Shown: positions 50,520 through 62,438, numbered from the stretch's first letter. The stretch: 64,000 nucleotides of DNA from Epiperipatus broadwayi (GCA_028023455.1 JAQFVV010000032.1:4558392-4622391), one strand, 5' to 3'. A program made the numbers and translations. The notes: a model not told the origin generated them from the sequence alone.

Positions 50520-51259
50520 TAATTTTCTCCAATTCACACTTCTCATTTGTGCTCTTGGGCCTTTTAAAAATTTCTATAACCTCCCTTAGCAATCTCTAGT
50601 CATATTGTTCAATTTTTGTCAGACTATGTGTTTTATTAAAATTGATCTCATAATTAGTTAATTTTATGTGTGAACAAATAGCTGATGAATTGGATTTTTC
50701 TCTAATTGCCAAAATATGTTCTTTCTTCCTTATATGTATTCTATGATTAGTCTGTCCAATATATAAATGTGAACAAACTCCACAAAAAGTTTTATATACA
50801 CCATGATATTGGAAAATAATTTTATCTTTAGGGCATTGAAATACTTTTTTTTAAACTAGTGTAAACTGTGTGGATATTATTTTTCTTTAAAATATTACAT
50901 TTTATCAGTTACTCTCGTTATATATGGCAGAACTGTCTTAATTTCTGACAAAACTTTTTTTTTATTATGTGCAAAATCCCTATTAATAATTCTGTTATCA
51001 AAACCATTATGATGAAGCATTTTTAATAGCAGAGATATCCTGGTGAAAATAGCTGTCATCAGAAAGTTTCTTAATTCTATTTATCAATTTATTTGTTACT
51101 GAAAATAATATCAACAAATTAAAAATCCATCTCCTTTTTCTTTTCAAAAGCTTTATTTTTTAATATCAATACTGAACTTATTTATATAATATATATAATT
51201 GTATTGAATGGTGATGAAAAAAAAATGTAAATATTTTCCAGGATATTTTTCTTTCTATA

Positions 51260-51305
<46 letters not shown>

Positions 51306-51980
51306 CGTAGAATATCGTAGAATAAAGAACCATCTTTTTTTTTTTTTTCAGTTAAAACATCCAAAAACGGAAATTGATTATTTTTTTCTATTTTCATAGT
51401 AAATTTGATGTTGTGAAAAAAAGTTTAAGAAATTTAAAAAGTCATTAAGAGCATGCTTACCATGAGGCCAAATAATAAAGATATTATCAATGTACCTCAT
51501 TCATACAGATGGTTTTTTTAATTACTGAAATCAATATTTTCTTTTCCAAGTTCTCCTGAAAAATAGAAGCCAATACTGGAGAAATGATGTTTATTTATAT
51601 ACCTGATCATAAAGACAAAAATGTATTCAATAAGCAGTGTACAATCAAACCCACTACAAAGTCAGGCAATTGAATATTTTTCAAAACATTAATAACCTCA
51701 TTTACAGGTACATTGAAACCATATCAAAATTTAGCAAAATAATTTAATATCTCGGATATGTTTAAAAAAATAATTCACATTCTTAACATAAAATGAAATT
51801 TCTGTTGAGGTAGTGTCTATATTGATTAGTCAATTGTGCTTACAATCGATCTCAATAGAATGGTTTGTGAATTTTTGGCAAAACACATATAACGTTGGAT
51901 ATAAAGATTTTTCTGTAGGTGTAAGATGGATCTTAGTTTTAAATGTAGAGCAGTACCACAAATTAATCATTTCATTTTCT
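50520..51980 (-). pseudogene. Penelope-like element, RT plus GIY-YIG endonuclease
   Basis: On the minus strand the order is RT then endonuclease. FNVPVNEVI (about 51715) is followed by SPVLASIFQENLEKK (about 51575-51535). MRYIDNIFIIWPHGKHALND (about 51500-51440, with RYxDD altered to RYIDN) comes next, then NNQFPFLDVLTEKK (51384-51340) followed by DGSL. These are hallmark Penelope RT blocks. The endonuclease follows at about 50800-50690 as HGVYKTFCGVCSHLYIGQ, then TNHRI and RKKEHILAIREK, a well-preserved GIY-YIG core. A stop (QYD*RLL) at about 50596 and other frameshifts show decay. The (GA)n/(TA)n at 51261-51306 lies inside, just after DGSL. Penelope enzymes use GIY-YIG nicking with a telomerase-related RT. 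No terminal repeats were identified. Confidence 0.88.
51261..51306. repeat. (CT)n(TA)n compound microsatellite
   Basis: About ten CT units followed by about twelve TA units, interrupting the Penelope coding remnant. Confidence 0.95.
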
Positions 51981-52024
51981 TTTTAAGATATGTTATATTT
52001 TTGTAATAATCTATTCAAAATTGG

Positions 52025-52340
52025 TGTATTATATATGTGTGTATATATAATACAGGGGATTTGAATACAGACTTTCAAGCTTCCTTCAGCCATCCACTTT
52101 ATCTTATAAAACCGATACACATGATCACACACATTTGAAAAAAATAAATGCTCAAATATGCATATTTTGTGCTAAAATCGATACACATGATCACACACAT
52201 TTGACAAAAATAAATGCTCAAATATGCATATTTTGTGCTAAATTAGCACTCAGTTTATTTTAAGATAGTGAATCTTCACATTAAAATATAATTTCTATAT
52301 TCTTCCCTCTTCTATTTTTTTCATGTATCCATTTTATTGA
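52025..52340 (+). repeat. Family F dispersed repeat, copy B, with internal 66-bp tandem duplication
   Basis: It starts with GGATTTGAATACAGACTTTC (52059), then a CTTCAGCCATCCAC block. A 66-bp unit beginning CGATACACATGATCACACAC is present twice (52113-52178 and 52179-52244). The other family copies have this section once. Confidence 0.8.
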
Positions 52341-52451
52341 AAAAATGAAGAGAGGATGCCCAAATTTTTTTTTAATTCCAACATTATTTCATTGCCCCTG
52401 TTGAATTTAAGTATAAAAAAGAGGAGAGGGGAAAAAGGAAGCTGAATTTGA

Positions 52452-53073
52452 AATATTTTAAATACAATGATATTTTATATACCTGGAGTGATGTAATATG
52501 GGGATTTGAACACAAACTTTCAAGCTCCCTTCAGCCATCCACCCTATCTTATATGGCTGATACATGTGGCCACACACACATGCAAAAAAAGATAAATGAT
52601 CTCCAATATATGTATGTTGTGCTGAACCTGCAGTCATCAGTTTAAGTGTATTTGAATGGAGAAAATCCTATACATGAAGATAAGAGTTACTTAAAGTCAA
52701 CATGGGCATGAACAAGGCATTTGGGTATTCCATCATCAAACTTTTAATGATATGGGTGGCTGAAGTTGGAAGGTAGAGTATATAGAAGACTGTTTATTAA
52801 AGTGTGAACATTTGCTATCTTAATATAAACTGAGCACTGATTATATATATATATATATGTGTGTGTGTGTGGGGGAGATGATGATATGGACCAGCAGATG
52901 AGTGCTGGTTTAGCACAAAATATAAAGATCTTTTTTTTCACATGTGTGCTGTCATGTATATCAGTTGTATGAGATAGAGTGGATAGTTGAAGGGAGTTTG
53001 AAAGTCTGTATTCAAATCCCCTATATTACATCTAGACTTCAGATACATAAAATCTCATTGTATTTAAAATATT
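52452..53073. repeat. Family F foldback pair, copy C (about 620-bp inverted repeat)
   Basis: A plus-oriented family copy (52452-52640) is followed by a minus-oriented, longer copy (about 52690-53073). The outer ends are complementary: AATATTTTAAATACAATGA at 52452 pairs with its near-complement ending 53073, and GATGTAATATGGGGATTTGA at 52490 pairs with the sequence ending 53032. Inside the minus copy is a (TA)n(TG)n tract (52842-52870). Read on the minus strand, the family contains a B-box-like TTCAAATCCCC, so a tRNA-related origin is possible but unproven. Confidence 0.8.
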
Positions 53074-55560
53074 ATATATATATATGAACATTGAAAAATT
53101 TGATTAGTCAAATATTATTTTATATGTAATTATGATATTAAATATAATAACTTAAATATAGGAAGTGAGCATTTTGTTAATTGGAGTTATATTCCTTAAC
53201 TTATATCTTTATCACAAATACCCGCAGATATTTATATAATTATTCATTATCTTACCATACTCCCTTGTTGAATATAATTTTACATTTCACTATGTTTTAA
53301 ATATTATCATATATATATAACATCATAATGAATATTTGAATGATATTTATAATTTGATATGATAAAGTAGTATGTTTATATATTTATTGGGTTGTGTGAT
53401 CATTGATTCCAAGGTTACTTGATGTTAGATAATCATATGAAGTCATTAGACAATAAAATATACTATTGACTGAGATTGCATCAATGTTTATTATATTTGA
53501 TTTGAAATACTGCATTTATTAGATTATTTTATATTTAACTAAAAAAAATTGTATAAATGGTTTTAAAATGAATACAAATTAACTTATCCATATAATTATT
53601 AATGCTTTATTGCATTATGAATCTAATTAAAAGTTCAGTTTAAATAAAATCACTTCTTAAACTGAGTTTTAATAAGATCTGAAAGTATTATATGTATAAG
53701 TTTATTTTGTATGTATTGTTTGATTCGGGAGACTAGTGCTTTATTATTAGTAATGTATGGAAATTTTGGTTGCTGGCTTAAAACATTGCGTGTTTTTGAT
53801 TACATATGTGCTTCTATGTTGAATGTTGGGAAGTATGTGCTAATTTAAAAGTTCTGTAATGTAGTAACTGCATGAACACTAGTGATCCCTAGGAAAAAGA
53901 CAACTTGCCAAAGAAATAGTTGATAATAAAAAATTGTAGTTTTTTGTATAAAATAAGTCTAATATTTTTTCTGAAAATGTAATCATAAAAATTGTTTGCT
54001 TGTATACAATTGTTGGTATTTGCTTACTTAAAATCTATAAATGCTCAAACAATTCGAATGTTGATTGCAGAGTTTGAAAAATATTTTTGAAGATCCTAAA
54101 AACAGTATTTATGTTGATTATGAGTTTGCTGTCTATTATAACAAACAAAAATCTGCTTTCTAATAGTTTTGTTTTTTTAACTACAAAAATATTTTAGATG
54201 AAATATAAACAGTATAAATCACCTGTTATAAAAATAGTTTATCACTGTTAATATTTATAATGTTGTGTTCTGCATGTATATAATTTTACATAATATTTAC
54301 ATTTAATTTGGATCAATATACGAATTTAAAATCAATGTTAATATGAAAACTTTTTTTTTTTTAGAATGTGCGAATACAATTAAACTGAATTTGTTTGGTT
54401 TATGTTTTTTTTTAAAAAAAAAATCAGATTAGAATTAAAGAATTAATTTAAAATCTCAACTGACAGTTTGTATTTGTCTCATATTATGAAAAAATAATTT
54501 ACTCAAGAAAGGTCAAAAAAAATGTTTTTGTTGTTTATATATATATATTTAGAAAAACATATATTCATTGTATCAGATTTGCGTTTTAATAATGTAGCAG
54601 CATAAAAAAACAAATGTATAAAATTGTTATATATAAATAGAGTATCATTAATCCAAATTATTATTATTCAAAAACTACTAGTATCTAAATAAAATTTTAA
54701 AAATATAAATAGAAAATAATATCCATTAAATATCTATAAATCTAATTCCAGTGAATTGCCTGTTTGTTTGTTTTTATTTAATCAAAGTTTTGAGTTTACA
54801 ATGAAGAGCTTAAAATATTTATTTTTGAAATTTGAAAAATTCACAAATTCAAAAAAACTCAAGAATCAGTGAATTCAGATACACATAAAGTTCAAATTAT
54901 ATAAATTTTCTAGTGCTACCCATATTATAGTAAAGTCCTGTCTGTGGACTATGATATTATGTAAATTATCTTTCTATTATATAAATTTACTACCAATATA
55001 AGACCAAGATCTGAAGATGTATGTGAATTAAATTTTATCTGCTTTATGAATTATATTGATACTAGAAGATATTATATACATCACAATAATATAGGGGCTT
55101 ATTAAAATTTGTAATGTAGCTCTAAAACTGAAATGCTAGAATAAATTGTATTAAGAGTGTGGTAATCAATAGCAAATTGTTTTTAAAATAATGATTAAAT
55201 GCTAACTTTTGATAAATAATTATTTAAATTTTTTTGATAGAGACTTGACATAAAAAATTAATCATATTGCTATAGGATTACTTAGATCGTTTTTTTCACG
55301 AAGGCAAACTAGGCAATAACCAGATTAGGATAAAACTATAGTATTTTCTATTTGCCTGGAGTAGTTAACAAATTCTTGCCATCTTGTTAACGCGTGAATT
55401 TTGAAATTATTTTAGAAAATTTTAAAGACTAGTACAGTAATATTAATTAAAAAAATATTATTTGTCAAGTTGATTAAGTTATAAAATTTTAAATTAAAAA
55501 GAAAATTACAATAGTAATTAAAACAATATTTGCAATATTTGAAAATGGCATTAATTATAT
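53074..55560. other. AT-rich DNA, nothing recognised
   Basis: No gene, RNA or repeat is supported. Short (TA)n tracts lie at 53070-53084, 53311-53320 and 54537-54549. Confidence 0.5.
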
Positions 55561-55569
55561 ATATATATA

Positions 55570-56035
55570 TAATATTTAAATCCAAGTATATTTTCTAAAC
55601 TTAATGTAATTATAAGGCACTTGAACTCAGACTTTCAAACTCCCCACAGCAATCCAATCCATCTTATACAACCAATACACATTACCCCATCTATATGAAA
55701 AAGATAAATGATCTTCAAATATGTATTTTATGCTGAACAAGCACTCATCAGTTGGCCTAGATCATCATCTCCCACACATATATACAATCAGTGTTCAGTT
55801 TATATTAAGATAGCAAATCTTCACACTTTAATAGATAGGCTTCAATCCATTGTACCCTCCAACCCTTCAGCCATTCATACCATTGAAAATCTGAAGATGA
55901 ACATCCAAAGCTCTTGCTGATGCCAATATTATTATCATACCCATGCTGACCTTAAGTGAATATGAGCCTTACACAAACGACTTTAATATGTCCATTTAAT
56001 TATACAGAAGAGAGATGGGAAGAATATAGTCTGAA
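55570..56035 (+). repeat. Family F dispersed repeat, copy D (most complete, about 460 bp)
   Basis: It carries the full block order: AATATTTAAATCCAAGTATA start, GAACTCAGACTTTCAAACTC (55625), AAAAAGATAAATGATCTTCA (55698), AGCACTCATCAGTTGG (55740), ATCATCATCTCCCACACATA (55762), GTTTATATTAAGATAGCAAA (55797), CATACCATTGAAAATCTGAA, TATTATCATACCCATGCTGA, and ATGTCCATTTAATTATACAG near the end (55988). No conserved reading frame; the 70-codon frame over 55708-55920 is incidental. Confidence 0.85.
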
Positions 56036-56037
56036 TA

Positions 56038-56480
56038 TATAATATTTAAATTCATGTATATTTTCTATGCTTAATAATGTAATTATGGGACTTGAACTCA
56101 GACTTTCAAAGTCCTTATAGCAATCCAATCAATCTTATACAACTAATATACATGTTCACATCCATGTGAAAAAGATAAATAATCTCCAATATATATGTTT
56201 CATGCTGAAGTAGCACTCATCACTTGGTCTAAATCATCATTTCCCACACATATATACTCAATCTGTGCCCAGTTTATATTAAGACAGCAAATCTTCAAAC
56301 TTTAATGGTTCAAGTTTTAATGTTCTCTATTCTCCAACTCTTCAGTCATTGAAAATCTGAAAGATTTAATGATCAAAGCTTTTGCTAATGCCAAAATTGT
56401 TGTTATACTCATGTTGGCCTTAAGTTAATCTGACCCCTCACATATAGGATTGTAATATGTCCATTTAATTATACATGCAT
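56038..56480 (+). repeat. Family F dispersed repeat, copy E
   Basis: It directly follows copy D in the same orientation and repeats its block order (GAACTCAGACTTTCAAAGTC at 56094, then the CACTCATCACTTGG, ATCATCATTTCCCACACATA and TATATTAAGACAGCAAATC blocks). It ends in a short internal duplication of the TTTAATTATACATG motif (56464-56500). Confidence 0.85.
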
Positions 56481-56524
56481 ATTTAATTATACATGTATAT
56501 TTTCTATACTAAATATTACACATT

Positions 56525-56945
56525 TATCCTGTATTCTGCCCATCCCTCTTCTGTATAATTAAATGGACATATTAAGGGCTTATTTGTGAAGAGTCATATT
56601 GATTTAAAAGTTAAAATAGGTATGACAATAATATAGGCATCAGCAAGGGCTTTGAGCATTCCATCTTCAGATTTTTAATGATATAAATGGATGAAGAGTT
56701 AAAGAGTGGAGAAACTTGTACATCAAAGTTTAAAGATTTGTTATTTTAATATACACTGAGCATTGATTGCATATATGTATGGGAGATGATGATCTGGATC
56801 AACTGATGAGTCCTGGTTCAGCATGAAATACATATATTGGAGATCATTTATCTTTTTCACATGTGTATTGATTGCACAAGATAGATTGGATTGCTGTAGG
56901 GCATTTAAAAGTCTGAGTTTAAGTCTCTTATAATATAATATAATA
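56525..56945 (-). repeat. Family F dispersed repeat, copy F (inverted)
   Basis: Reverse-oriented copy whose blocks mirror copy D: ATAATTAAATGGACATATTA (56555), CATCAGCAAGGGCTTTGAGC (56638), GGGAGATGATGATCTGG (56781), CAACTGATGAGTCCTGGTTC (56799) and GTCTGAGTTTAAGTCTC (56913). Together with copies D and E it forms a long inverted arrangement. Confidence 0.85.
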
Positions 56946-57171
56946 TTTAAATATATGTAAATATTGTCTGTACTAAACTTAATGTAATTACAAGAGATTT
57001 GAACCCAGAGTTTCAAGCTGTCTACATCTATCAAATCCATCTTATACAATTGATACACATGACCACATACATGTGAAAAAGATAAATGATCTCCAATATA
57101 CATATGTTGTGTATCGGTTGTATAAGATAGATTGGATAGATGTAGGCAGCTGGAAAGTCTGTGTTCAAGTC

Positions 57172-57175
<4 letters not shown>
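56946..57175. repeat. Family F partial copies G (+) and H (-), head-to-head
   Basis: A plus-oriented fragment (56946-57105, with GATTTGAACCCAGAGTTTCA at 56997) runs straight into a minus-oriented one (57105-57175, with TGTATAAGATAGATTGGATA and GTCTGTGTTCAAGTCC). The pair forms a compact hairpin next to the (TA)n tract. Confidence 0.8.

Positions 57176-57267
<92 letters not shown>
57175..57267. repeat. (TA)n microsatellite, about 46 repeats
   Basis: Uninterrupted TA run starting within the last bases of a family F copy. It gives artificial poly-Tyr/Ile frames on both strands. Confidence 0.97.
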
Positions 57268-57269
<2 letters not shown>

Positions 57270-57820
57270 AAGAAGTGAATTTGCAATTAAGAAAGAAACT
57301 AATTAGATGATTTGTGTAGCATAATTAAAAGAAAGATATACAAATAATAGATTTTTAAAAAAATCTAAATAAACTTGAAATAAAATCCTAAAAAGGTAAC
57401 CTTGAAAAAAAAAAGAATAAGTATTAAAAAAATGTAAAAATAGATAAAAGTTGCAATAGGGGAATGATGTATATATATATATTAATATTTTCTTATACAG
57501 ACACTTTTTATCACAAAAATATACAAATGTTGATGTGTTTTCAAGAGAGATATTACTTTTTTCAAGCATAAAATATCAATTACATAGCTGAATAATTCTA
57601 AAAATTTTCTCTTTGCTAAAATCAGTTCAGGAATCTTTTAAATAAACTGTAGTCAATGTAAAAATGTTTTAGAGAATCAAAAATCACATGTTTTAATCTA
57701 AGTTTTAGATCATCTTAGGTATATCATCTACAATAAACTAAAATCTTTGGATCTTAGCCAGCATTTAGAATGAACCATGATTTTTCATAAGATAAGCTGT
57801 TAAGCAACCACTTGGGTGCT
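57268..57820. other. AT-rich DNA, nothing recognised
   Basis: No supported feature. The 88-codon minus-strand frame at 57303-57569 is low-complexity and Phe/Tyr-rich, at chance level for this composition. Confidence 0.5.
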
Positions 57821-57824
57821 CTGT

Positions 57825-58100
57825 ATGATTTAGGGTGGTGGTAGAGTAATGGATTTGGATGTCAGGTGTTCTTTAGGCTTAGCTTGACTTTGTTACTTCA
57901 CATTTGGCAAATGTCATATGATCTATCAAATGACAAACCATTTTCTTACTTTGCCTGACTTTATCATTTAAGATACCTGCTTAAAATTAAAAAATCAAAA
58001 AAAGTGCAGTTGAATGTTATATTATCTATCAAATGTTAAATCATTTCCTTACTTTACTTAAACTTTATTACTTGAGATATCAGCTTAAAATTAAAGAAAT
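57825..58100 (+). mobile_element. Decayed tRNA-derived SINE-like element with duplicated tail
   Basis: 57832-57890 (GGGTGGTGGTAGAGTAATGG, then GGATTTGGATGTCAGGTGTT and a B-box-like GCTTAGCTTGACTTTG) resembles the head of a tRNA-derived SINE. The following tail is a diverged tandem duplication of about 104 bp (57912-58015 and 58016-58100), both units containing ATCTATCAAATG and GCTTAAAATTAAA. No target duplication was found. Confidence 0.4.
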
Positions 58101-58855
58101 GAATTGCTAAATAATATTAAGAAAAAAATAATGAATTAGAAAAGAAAAAGATAACTGGTGAAATTCAAAGAGTTTACTTGTGAAAGGTTCTGCAATTAAA
58201 GCCTGTTGCTTTTTTACCAGTTATAAATGTAAATATTAATTAAGTTCCTGAAATATGTAAATTGTGGTAAAATTTAAAAAAAAAAAACACCTTCTTTTAG
58301 AATTAAATTTACAACATAAATAAAAAAAGTCTTCAAATAGCTACAGAAAGCATACACCACTGAGCTATAATTTCAATGCTATGTGCATAATGTATTTAGT
58401 GATGAACTGATGATATTTGGCAATTAGAGCAAAAAAAAGATTATTATTTTTAGTATTTAGTACAATATTATGAAGTTTAAGTAAAAAGATTATGTTTGAA
58501 TATATGTTAATGGATTGATTACCATTTTTGAATTGCTTTAGTACTAATAAACATTTTCACAAGTTATGGTTTTTATATACATTAGGGTTTTTTTTTTCAT
58601 CTAAGTCATTAAATTTATTTCAATGACAGTTTTCTATTTATAAAATTTGAAAAAGATAACCACTCCTTTTATTCCACTGCTTTGTGTTTAAGTGTGTATA
58701 TATATACACACACATTATAAATTAATATTATTTAACAGATGTTATTGTTGAAATGTTTTAATATGTAGAAATATCTGTTATACTTTCATTTTAGAAAAAT
58801 CACTGAAAATAGTATACTATAAGTGCTTTTTTTCCTGGAAATCAATATCATATTC
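58101..58855. other. AT-rich DNA, nothing recognised
   Basis: Contains a (TG)/(TA)/(CA) mini-palindrome at 58695-58715. No gene is supported. Confidence 0.5.
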
Positions 58856-58859
58856 AAAA

Positions 58860-59060
58860 GTATTCCTACCAAAGCTTTTCTGGATACTGGGAGCCATAAA
58901 TTTATTATTTCAGAATTTTTTTAAAAAATAATTGATGTAAACTGATTCATTTCTATTTTGTCATTCAAGCAATAGTAAGTTATGTTGGCAAATGGTAAAA
59001 AAGATCAAATTATTTACCCAACAAATGTGAGTTAATCTAGAGTGGAATTCATTAATTATG
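58860..59060 (+). pseudogene. Possible LTR-retroelement aspartic protease fragment
   Basis: The plus-strand frame near 58861 reads IPTKAFLDTGSHKFIISEFF, which resembles the retropepsin active site (AxLDTGSxxSFI). About 25 codons later, after a stop, comes VMLANGKKDQI, resembling the VxLADG strand that follows in Gypsy-type proteases. Nothing convincing of RT or integrase follows. The frame is interrupted several times. It would be a retropepsin that processes Gag-Pol; here it is at best a short relic. Confidence 0.4.
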
Positions 59061-59820
59061 GAATATATATTTTTTATTATAACAATGTTTCTTCATGAAT
59101 TAGTTTTATGGTCAGGTTTTTTGAACATATTTGTTTGTACTATTGATTACATGAGTAAACAAATAATATAACAAAGAGAAAAGTGTGACTTTACTGATCT
59201 AGTTTTTTACTGGCTAGTAAATCTGTCTTGTATTCATGAGATTTTTACTGAATTTGATGTCAAATTGAAATTAGAAAAGCCTACCAATTTACTTACAGAG
59301 GTAAAAAGTCAGTTTTATCAACTATTATGGGTATTCAAGAATATTTTTTACAATACCTAGTCCAAATTTATTTAGATATAGTTAACAGTAGCATTGTACT
59401 GACATTTCAGCTGGATCTTTAATCCAGGAAATGGTGGGCACATTCATTTAGTATAATAGTACTGTTAATTTTACTTAGATGATTCCAGATCATATATTTT
59501 AATATCTATCACCCATGAAAACATTGATTTTGATATATAGATATATTTAAGCATATTAATAAATACACCATCAAATGTATAGTAAATGAATTATCATTAG
59601 ACCTGGAAATTGTTAGAACAAAAGTGAATTTCGATTTTAAGCTACATACAAGCATAGCATTGTTGATTTTATCTTATAATTAAATACATAAATACAAAAG
59701 GCAAAATCTAGTTTTATAATCTTTGTAAATAATATAAAATCAAATACTTGTAAACATTTTACTAAGTCCAGTATCAAACAAATATGTAAATAAACAAACA
59801 CAGTCTAACTTCTAGGAGCT
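59061..59820. other. AT-rich DNA, possibly decayed LTR-element sequence
   Basis: No legible motif beyond the protease-like fragment upstream. Confidence 0.35.
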
Positions 59821-59821
59821 G

Positions 59822-59822
<1 letters not shown>

Positions 59823-59859
<37 letters not shown>
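59823..59859. repeat. (TA)n microsatellite
   Basis: About 18 TA units, just left of the palindrome at 59862. Confidence 0.95.
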
Positions 59860-59861
59860 CA

Positions 59862-59888
59862 ATTTTATTCTTTAGTTTAATAATGAAA

Positions 59889-59922
<34 letters not shown>

Positions 59923-59949
59923 TTTCATTATTAAACTAAAGAATAAAAT
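59862..59949. repeat. Perfect 88-bp palindrome with a (TA)n centre
   Basis: The left flank ATTTTATTCTTTAGTTTAAT (59862 onward) continues to AATGAAATG and is the exact complement of the right flank up to 59949. The centre is pure (AT)n (59890-59920). The whole is perfectly self-complementary around 59905/59906. Confidence 0.95.
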
Positions 59950-60429
59950 AGTCAATTATTTATTCTTAGAATCTCAATTTATTAAAACTACATTTTTTGA
60001 CAAATGCTGAAGTAAAAGTAAATTTCAACTTTAATGACAATGAAATTTGATGTATATATTAAAATGTTGATTAACATGTTAAAAGTAAAAATGAAATATT
60101 GTCACATGGTTTTGTATATTTAATGGTTATTTATATGGGTTGCATTTCTAACTTTTTATTTTAACAATCTATTGACAAACATCATGTTCTGAGACATTCT
60201 AGTTATGCTATTATTACTTTGAGCTTAACTTCACTATTTTGCAGCTATCAATAATGAGTTTTGCTGATTCACATTTATTAACAGCAGGAAAAAATATTTT
60301 TTTAAAAAAAATCTGAAAATGTCAGTATTATACAGATATCCAGATTTTGAAATTCAAAATAACTGACAATGGTTGTATCATAATCCAAAAAAGCTGACAA
60401 TTCAACTGATAGATATATTCTTTATTCTC

Positions 60430-60640
60430 AAGCTTTGAGAGCATTTTTTTTCTGTTGTTGAAGAAAAAAATTTAATTTTCAGTAATATATTAACATATTT
60501 ATACTATTTATGCAATATATTTATAAAATGTTTATTTTAAATGTAAAATATATTTGATTACAGTTAGATTTTATTTGAAAATGTTTGTTTTTAAGAAGAT
60601 AAATGAAAACAATAGCTATGGTATACAAAAGTTGACATTG
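60430..60640 (+). repeat. Dispersed repeat pair, copy 2 (partner 49290-49560)
   Basis: Same ordered blocks and orientation as at 49.3-49.5 kb (TTTATGCAATATAT at 60508; GTTTGTTTTTAAGAAGATAA at 60583). Non-coding. Confidence 0.5.
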
Positions 60641-61099
60641 ATTTTCTGGGAAAAAATACTTTCATAAATGCCAGTGCAAAAGGTTTTTGTAAAATTTTAA
60701 AAATTATGACTGCAATTTTCATTTAAAACATAATTTTGTTTCAATGTAAATCAAATAAAAAGTAATTTGTTCAATATTTTTTATAAAATTGGTGAAGGCA
60801 ATCATCCAATATAAAAAAAGTTATTGTTATCATTGCATATTTCACTTTAGCACTTTACTTTCCTATTTTGCAAAGTTCGAATATTATCTTTTAAGAATGT
60901 TTTTTATTTGTAAACTTATTTTTATAATAAATAATATAAAGATTATAAAATTACATGGAATAAAGATTTTGTGATAAAAATAAAATATTGCAAATATAAT
61001 TAAAACTATCACTAGAATTTTTAAATAAGAGCGAGAGGAATTAGTTAGTGAAAGAGTTAATAAATAAACACTACTTATTTATTTTCTCAATTTTAAAAT

Positions 61100-61640
61100 T
61101 ATTCATACAAATTGAAAATAAAAATTATTCTTGAAAATAATATTTAAATTTGTAAATATAGAAAAATATTGGATACTGAAATGCATAATCAGAACAATTT
61201 GGAATGAAATAAAATGTATTTGAATTCCATTTTTAATATAAAAATGAACTTTATAAAGAATGCATGCGAGAACAAACTATGTTTTAAAATTTTAGATTTC
61301 ATTTAGAAATTAAAAAACAGATATGATGGTTATAAAAGCATTCTTTTTTTAGCCAATCACATATTCCTACTTTGTTATTTATTATCTCTTGACTTGCATT
61401 CTTCTAAAAACAGATGTTTTGAGTAAAATCTGAATCTAACATTATATTATTTTCAAAAAAATAAATTTTTTTATAAATATTATGCAAAAATAAGCACAAA
61501 TAAATAAACAAACTATAGGAAATGTATGACTTTTATTTCCAAAATTTGAATAAAAGATGAGTTTGTGCAAAAGCAATTATCACTTTGAGAACAAAGACAT
61601 TGCCAGTCAAGGCTTTTTGTATAATGTTCTTTTTATACAA
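61100..61640 (+). repeat. Dispersed repeat family R3, copy 3
   Basis: Shares the TTAAATTTgtAAATATAGAAAAA block and the ACTGAAATGCATAAT block (61178-61192) with 4316-4352. It also has the ATxAAAGCATTxxTTTTT block (61335) found at 4472, in order. A late GACATTGCCAGTCAAGG block (61597) compares with GGCATTGTCAACTC at 4768. Confidence 0.5.
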
Positions 61641-61789
61641 ATGTAAATATTTTTTAATAAATAAATAAATACATCTTTTAATTCTATCATCAAGTGAATA
61701 CAAAACTGGCAAATGCTAAAAATTGATGCAAGAATGATTTTAAGGCAATATCATACTAAAGAAATACTGTAAATAGAACTATTGTTAAT

Positions 61790-62240
61790 GTTGAAATTTA
61801 CCTTTTTTTCCAGAATTGGTCAAGAAAACATTTCAGTAGTATCAAAGACTACAAAATTAAGTTGACCATTTTTCTTATAGGTTTAATGGCAATGAAAGTA
61901 GATATACATATTTGATAGCCCTTACAAGTTAATTTACTTCTACTATGCTTAAATGCTATGTTTATTAAAATATGAACAAGTGTTTTATTTCTCTTTATTA
62001 TTTATAAAGGTTATAAAATAAAATTCTGCCTCTTTTGCATATTTAATTATAGGTTAAAATTACTGATGCTAAATTTATATCTGGTTTAAAATTGAAATTT
62101 ATCCTGGTATTTTAACACTTGTCAGAAAACCAGGTCTTAATAAAATCAGTGACTATAAAAACAAGCAGGCTTGATCATTTTATTCTTACATTTGATGACA
62201 GTGAAGTGAATATACATATTTATATTTGATAGCTCCTAGA
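61790..62240 (+). repeat. Diverged tandem duplication, about 315-bp offset
   Basis: Two units share ATGGCAATGAAAGTAGATAT / ATGACAGTGAAGTGAATATA followed by ACATATTTGATAGCxCxTA and AGTxTxCTTCTATT (61886-61950 against 62196-62260). Non-coding. Confidence 0.6.
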
Positions 62241-62435
62241 AATTAGTCTGCTTCTATTTATTTTATATATATATTCAAGTCATTTTTGTTTTATCAGCAT
62301 CTTTTTTACTTAGCTCTATCATATCATAATCATCAGCAGCATAGAAGTCAAACCAACTTATCTCATTGTTAATGCACTTTAAAACATATATTGCACTTTT
62401 AAATAAGATGTTTATAACACATGTTAAATTTTAAC

Positions 62436-62438
<3 letters not shown>

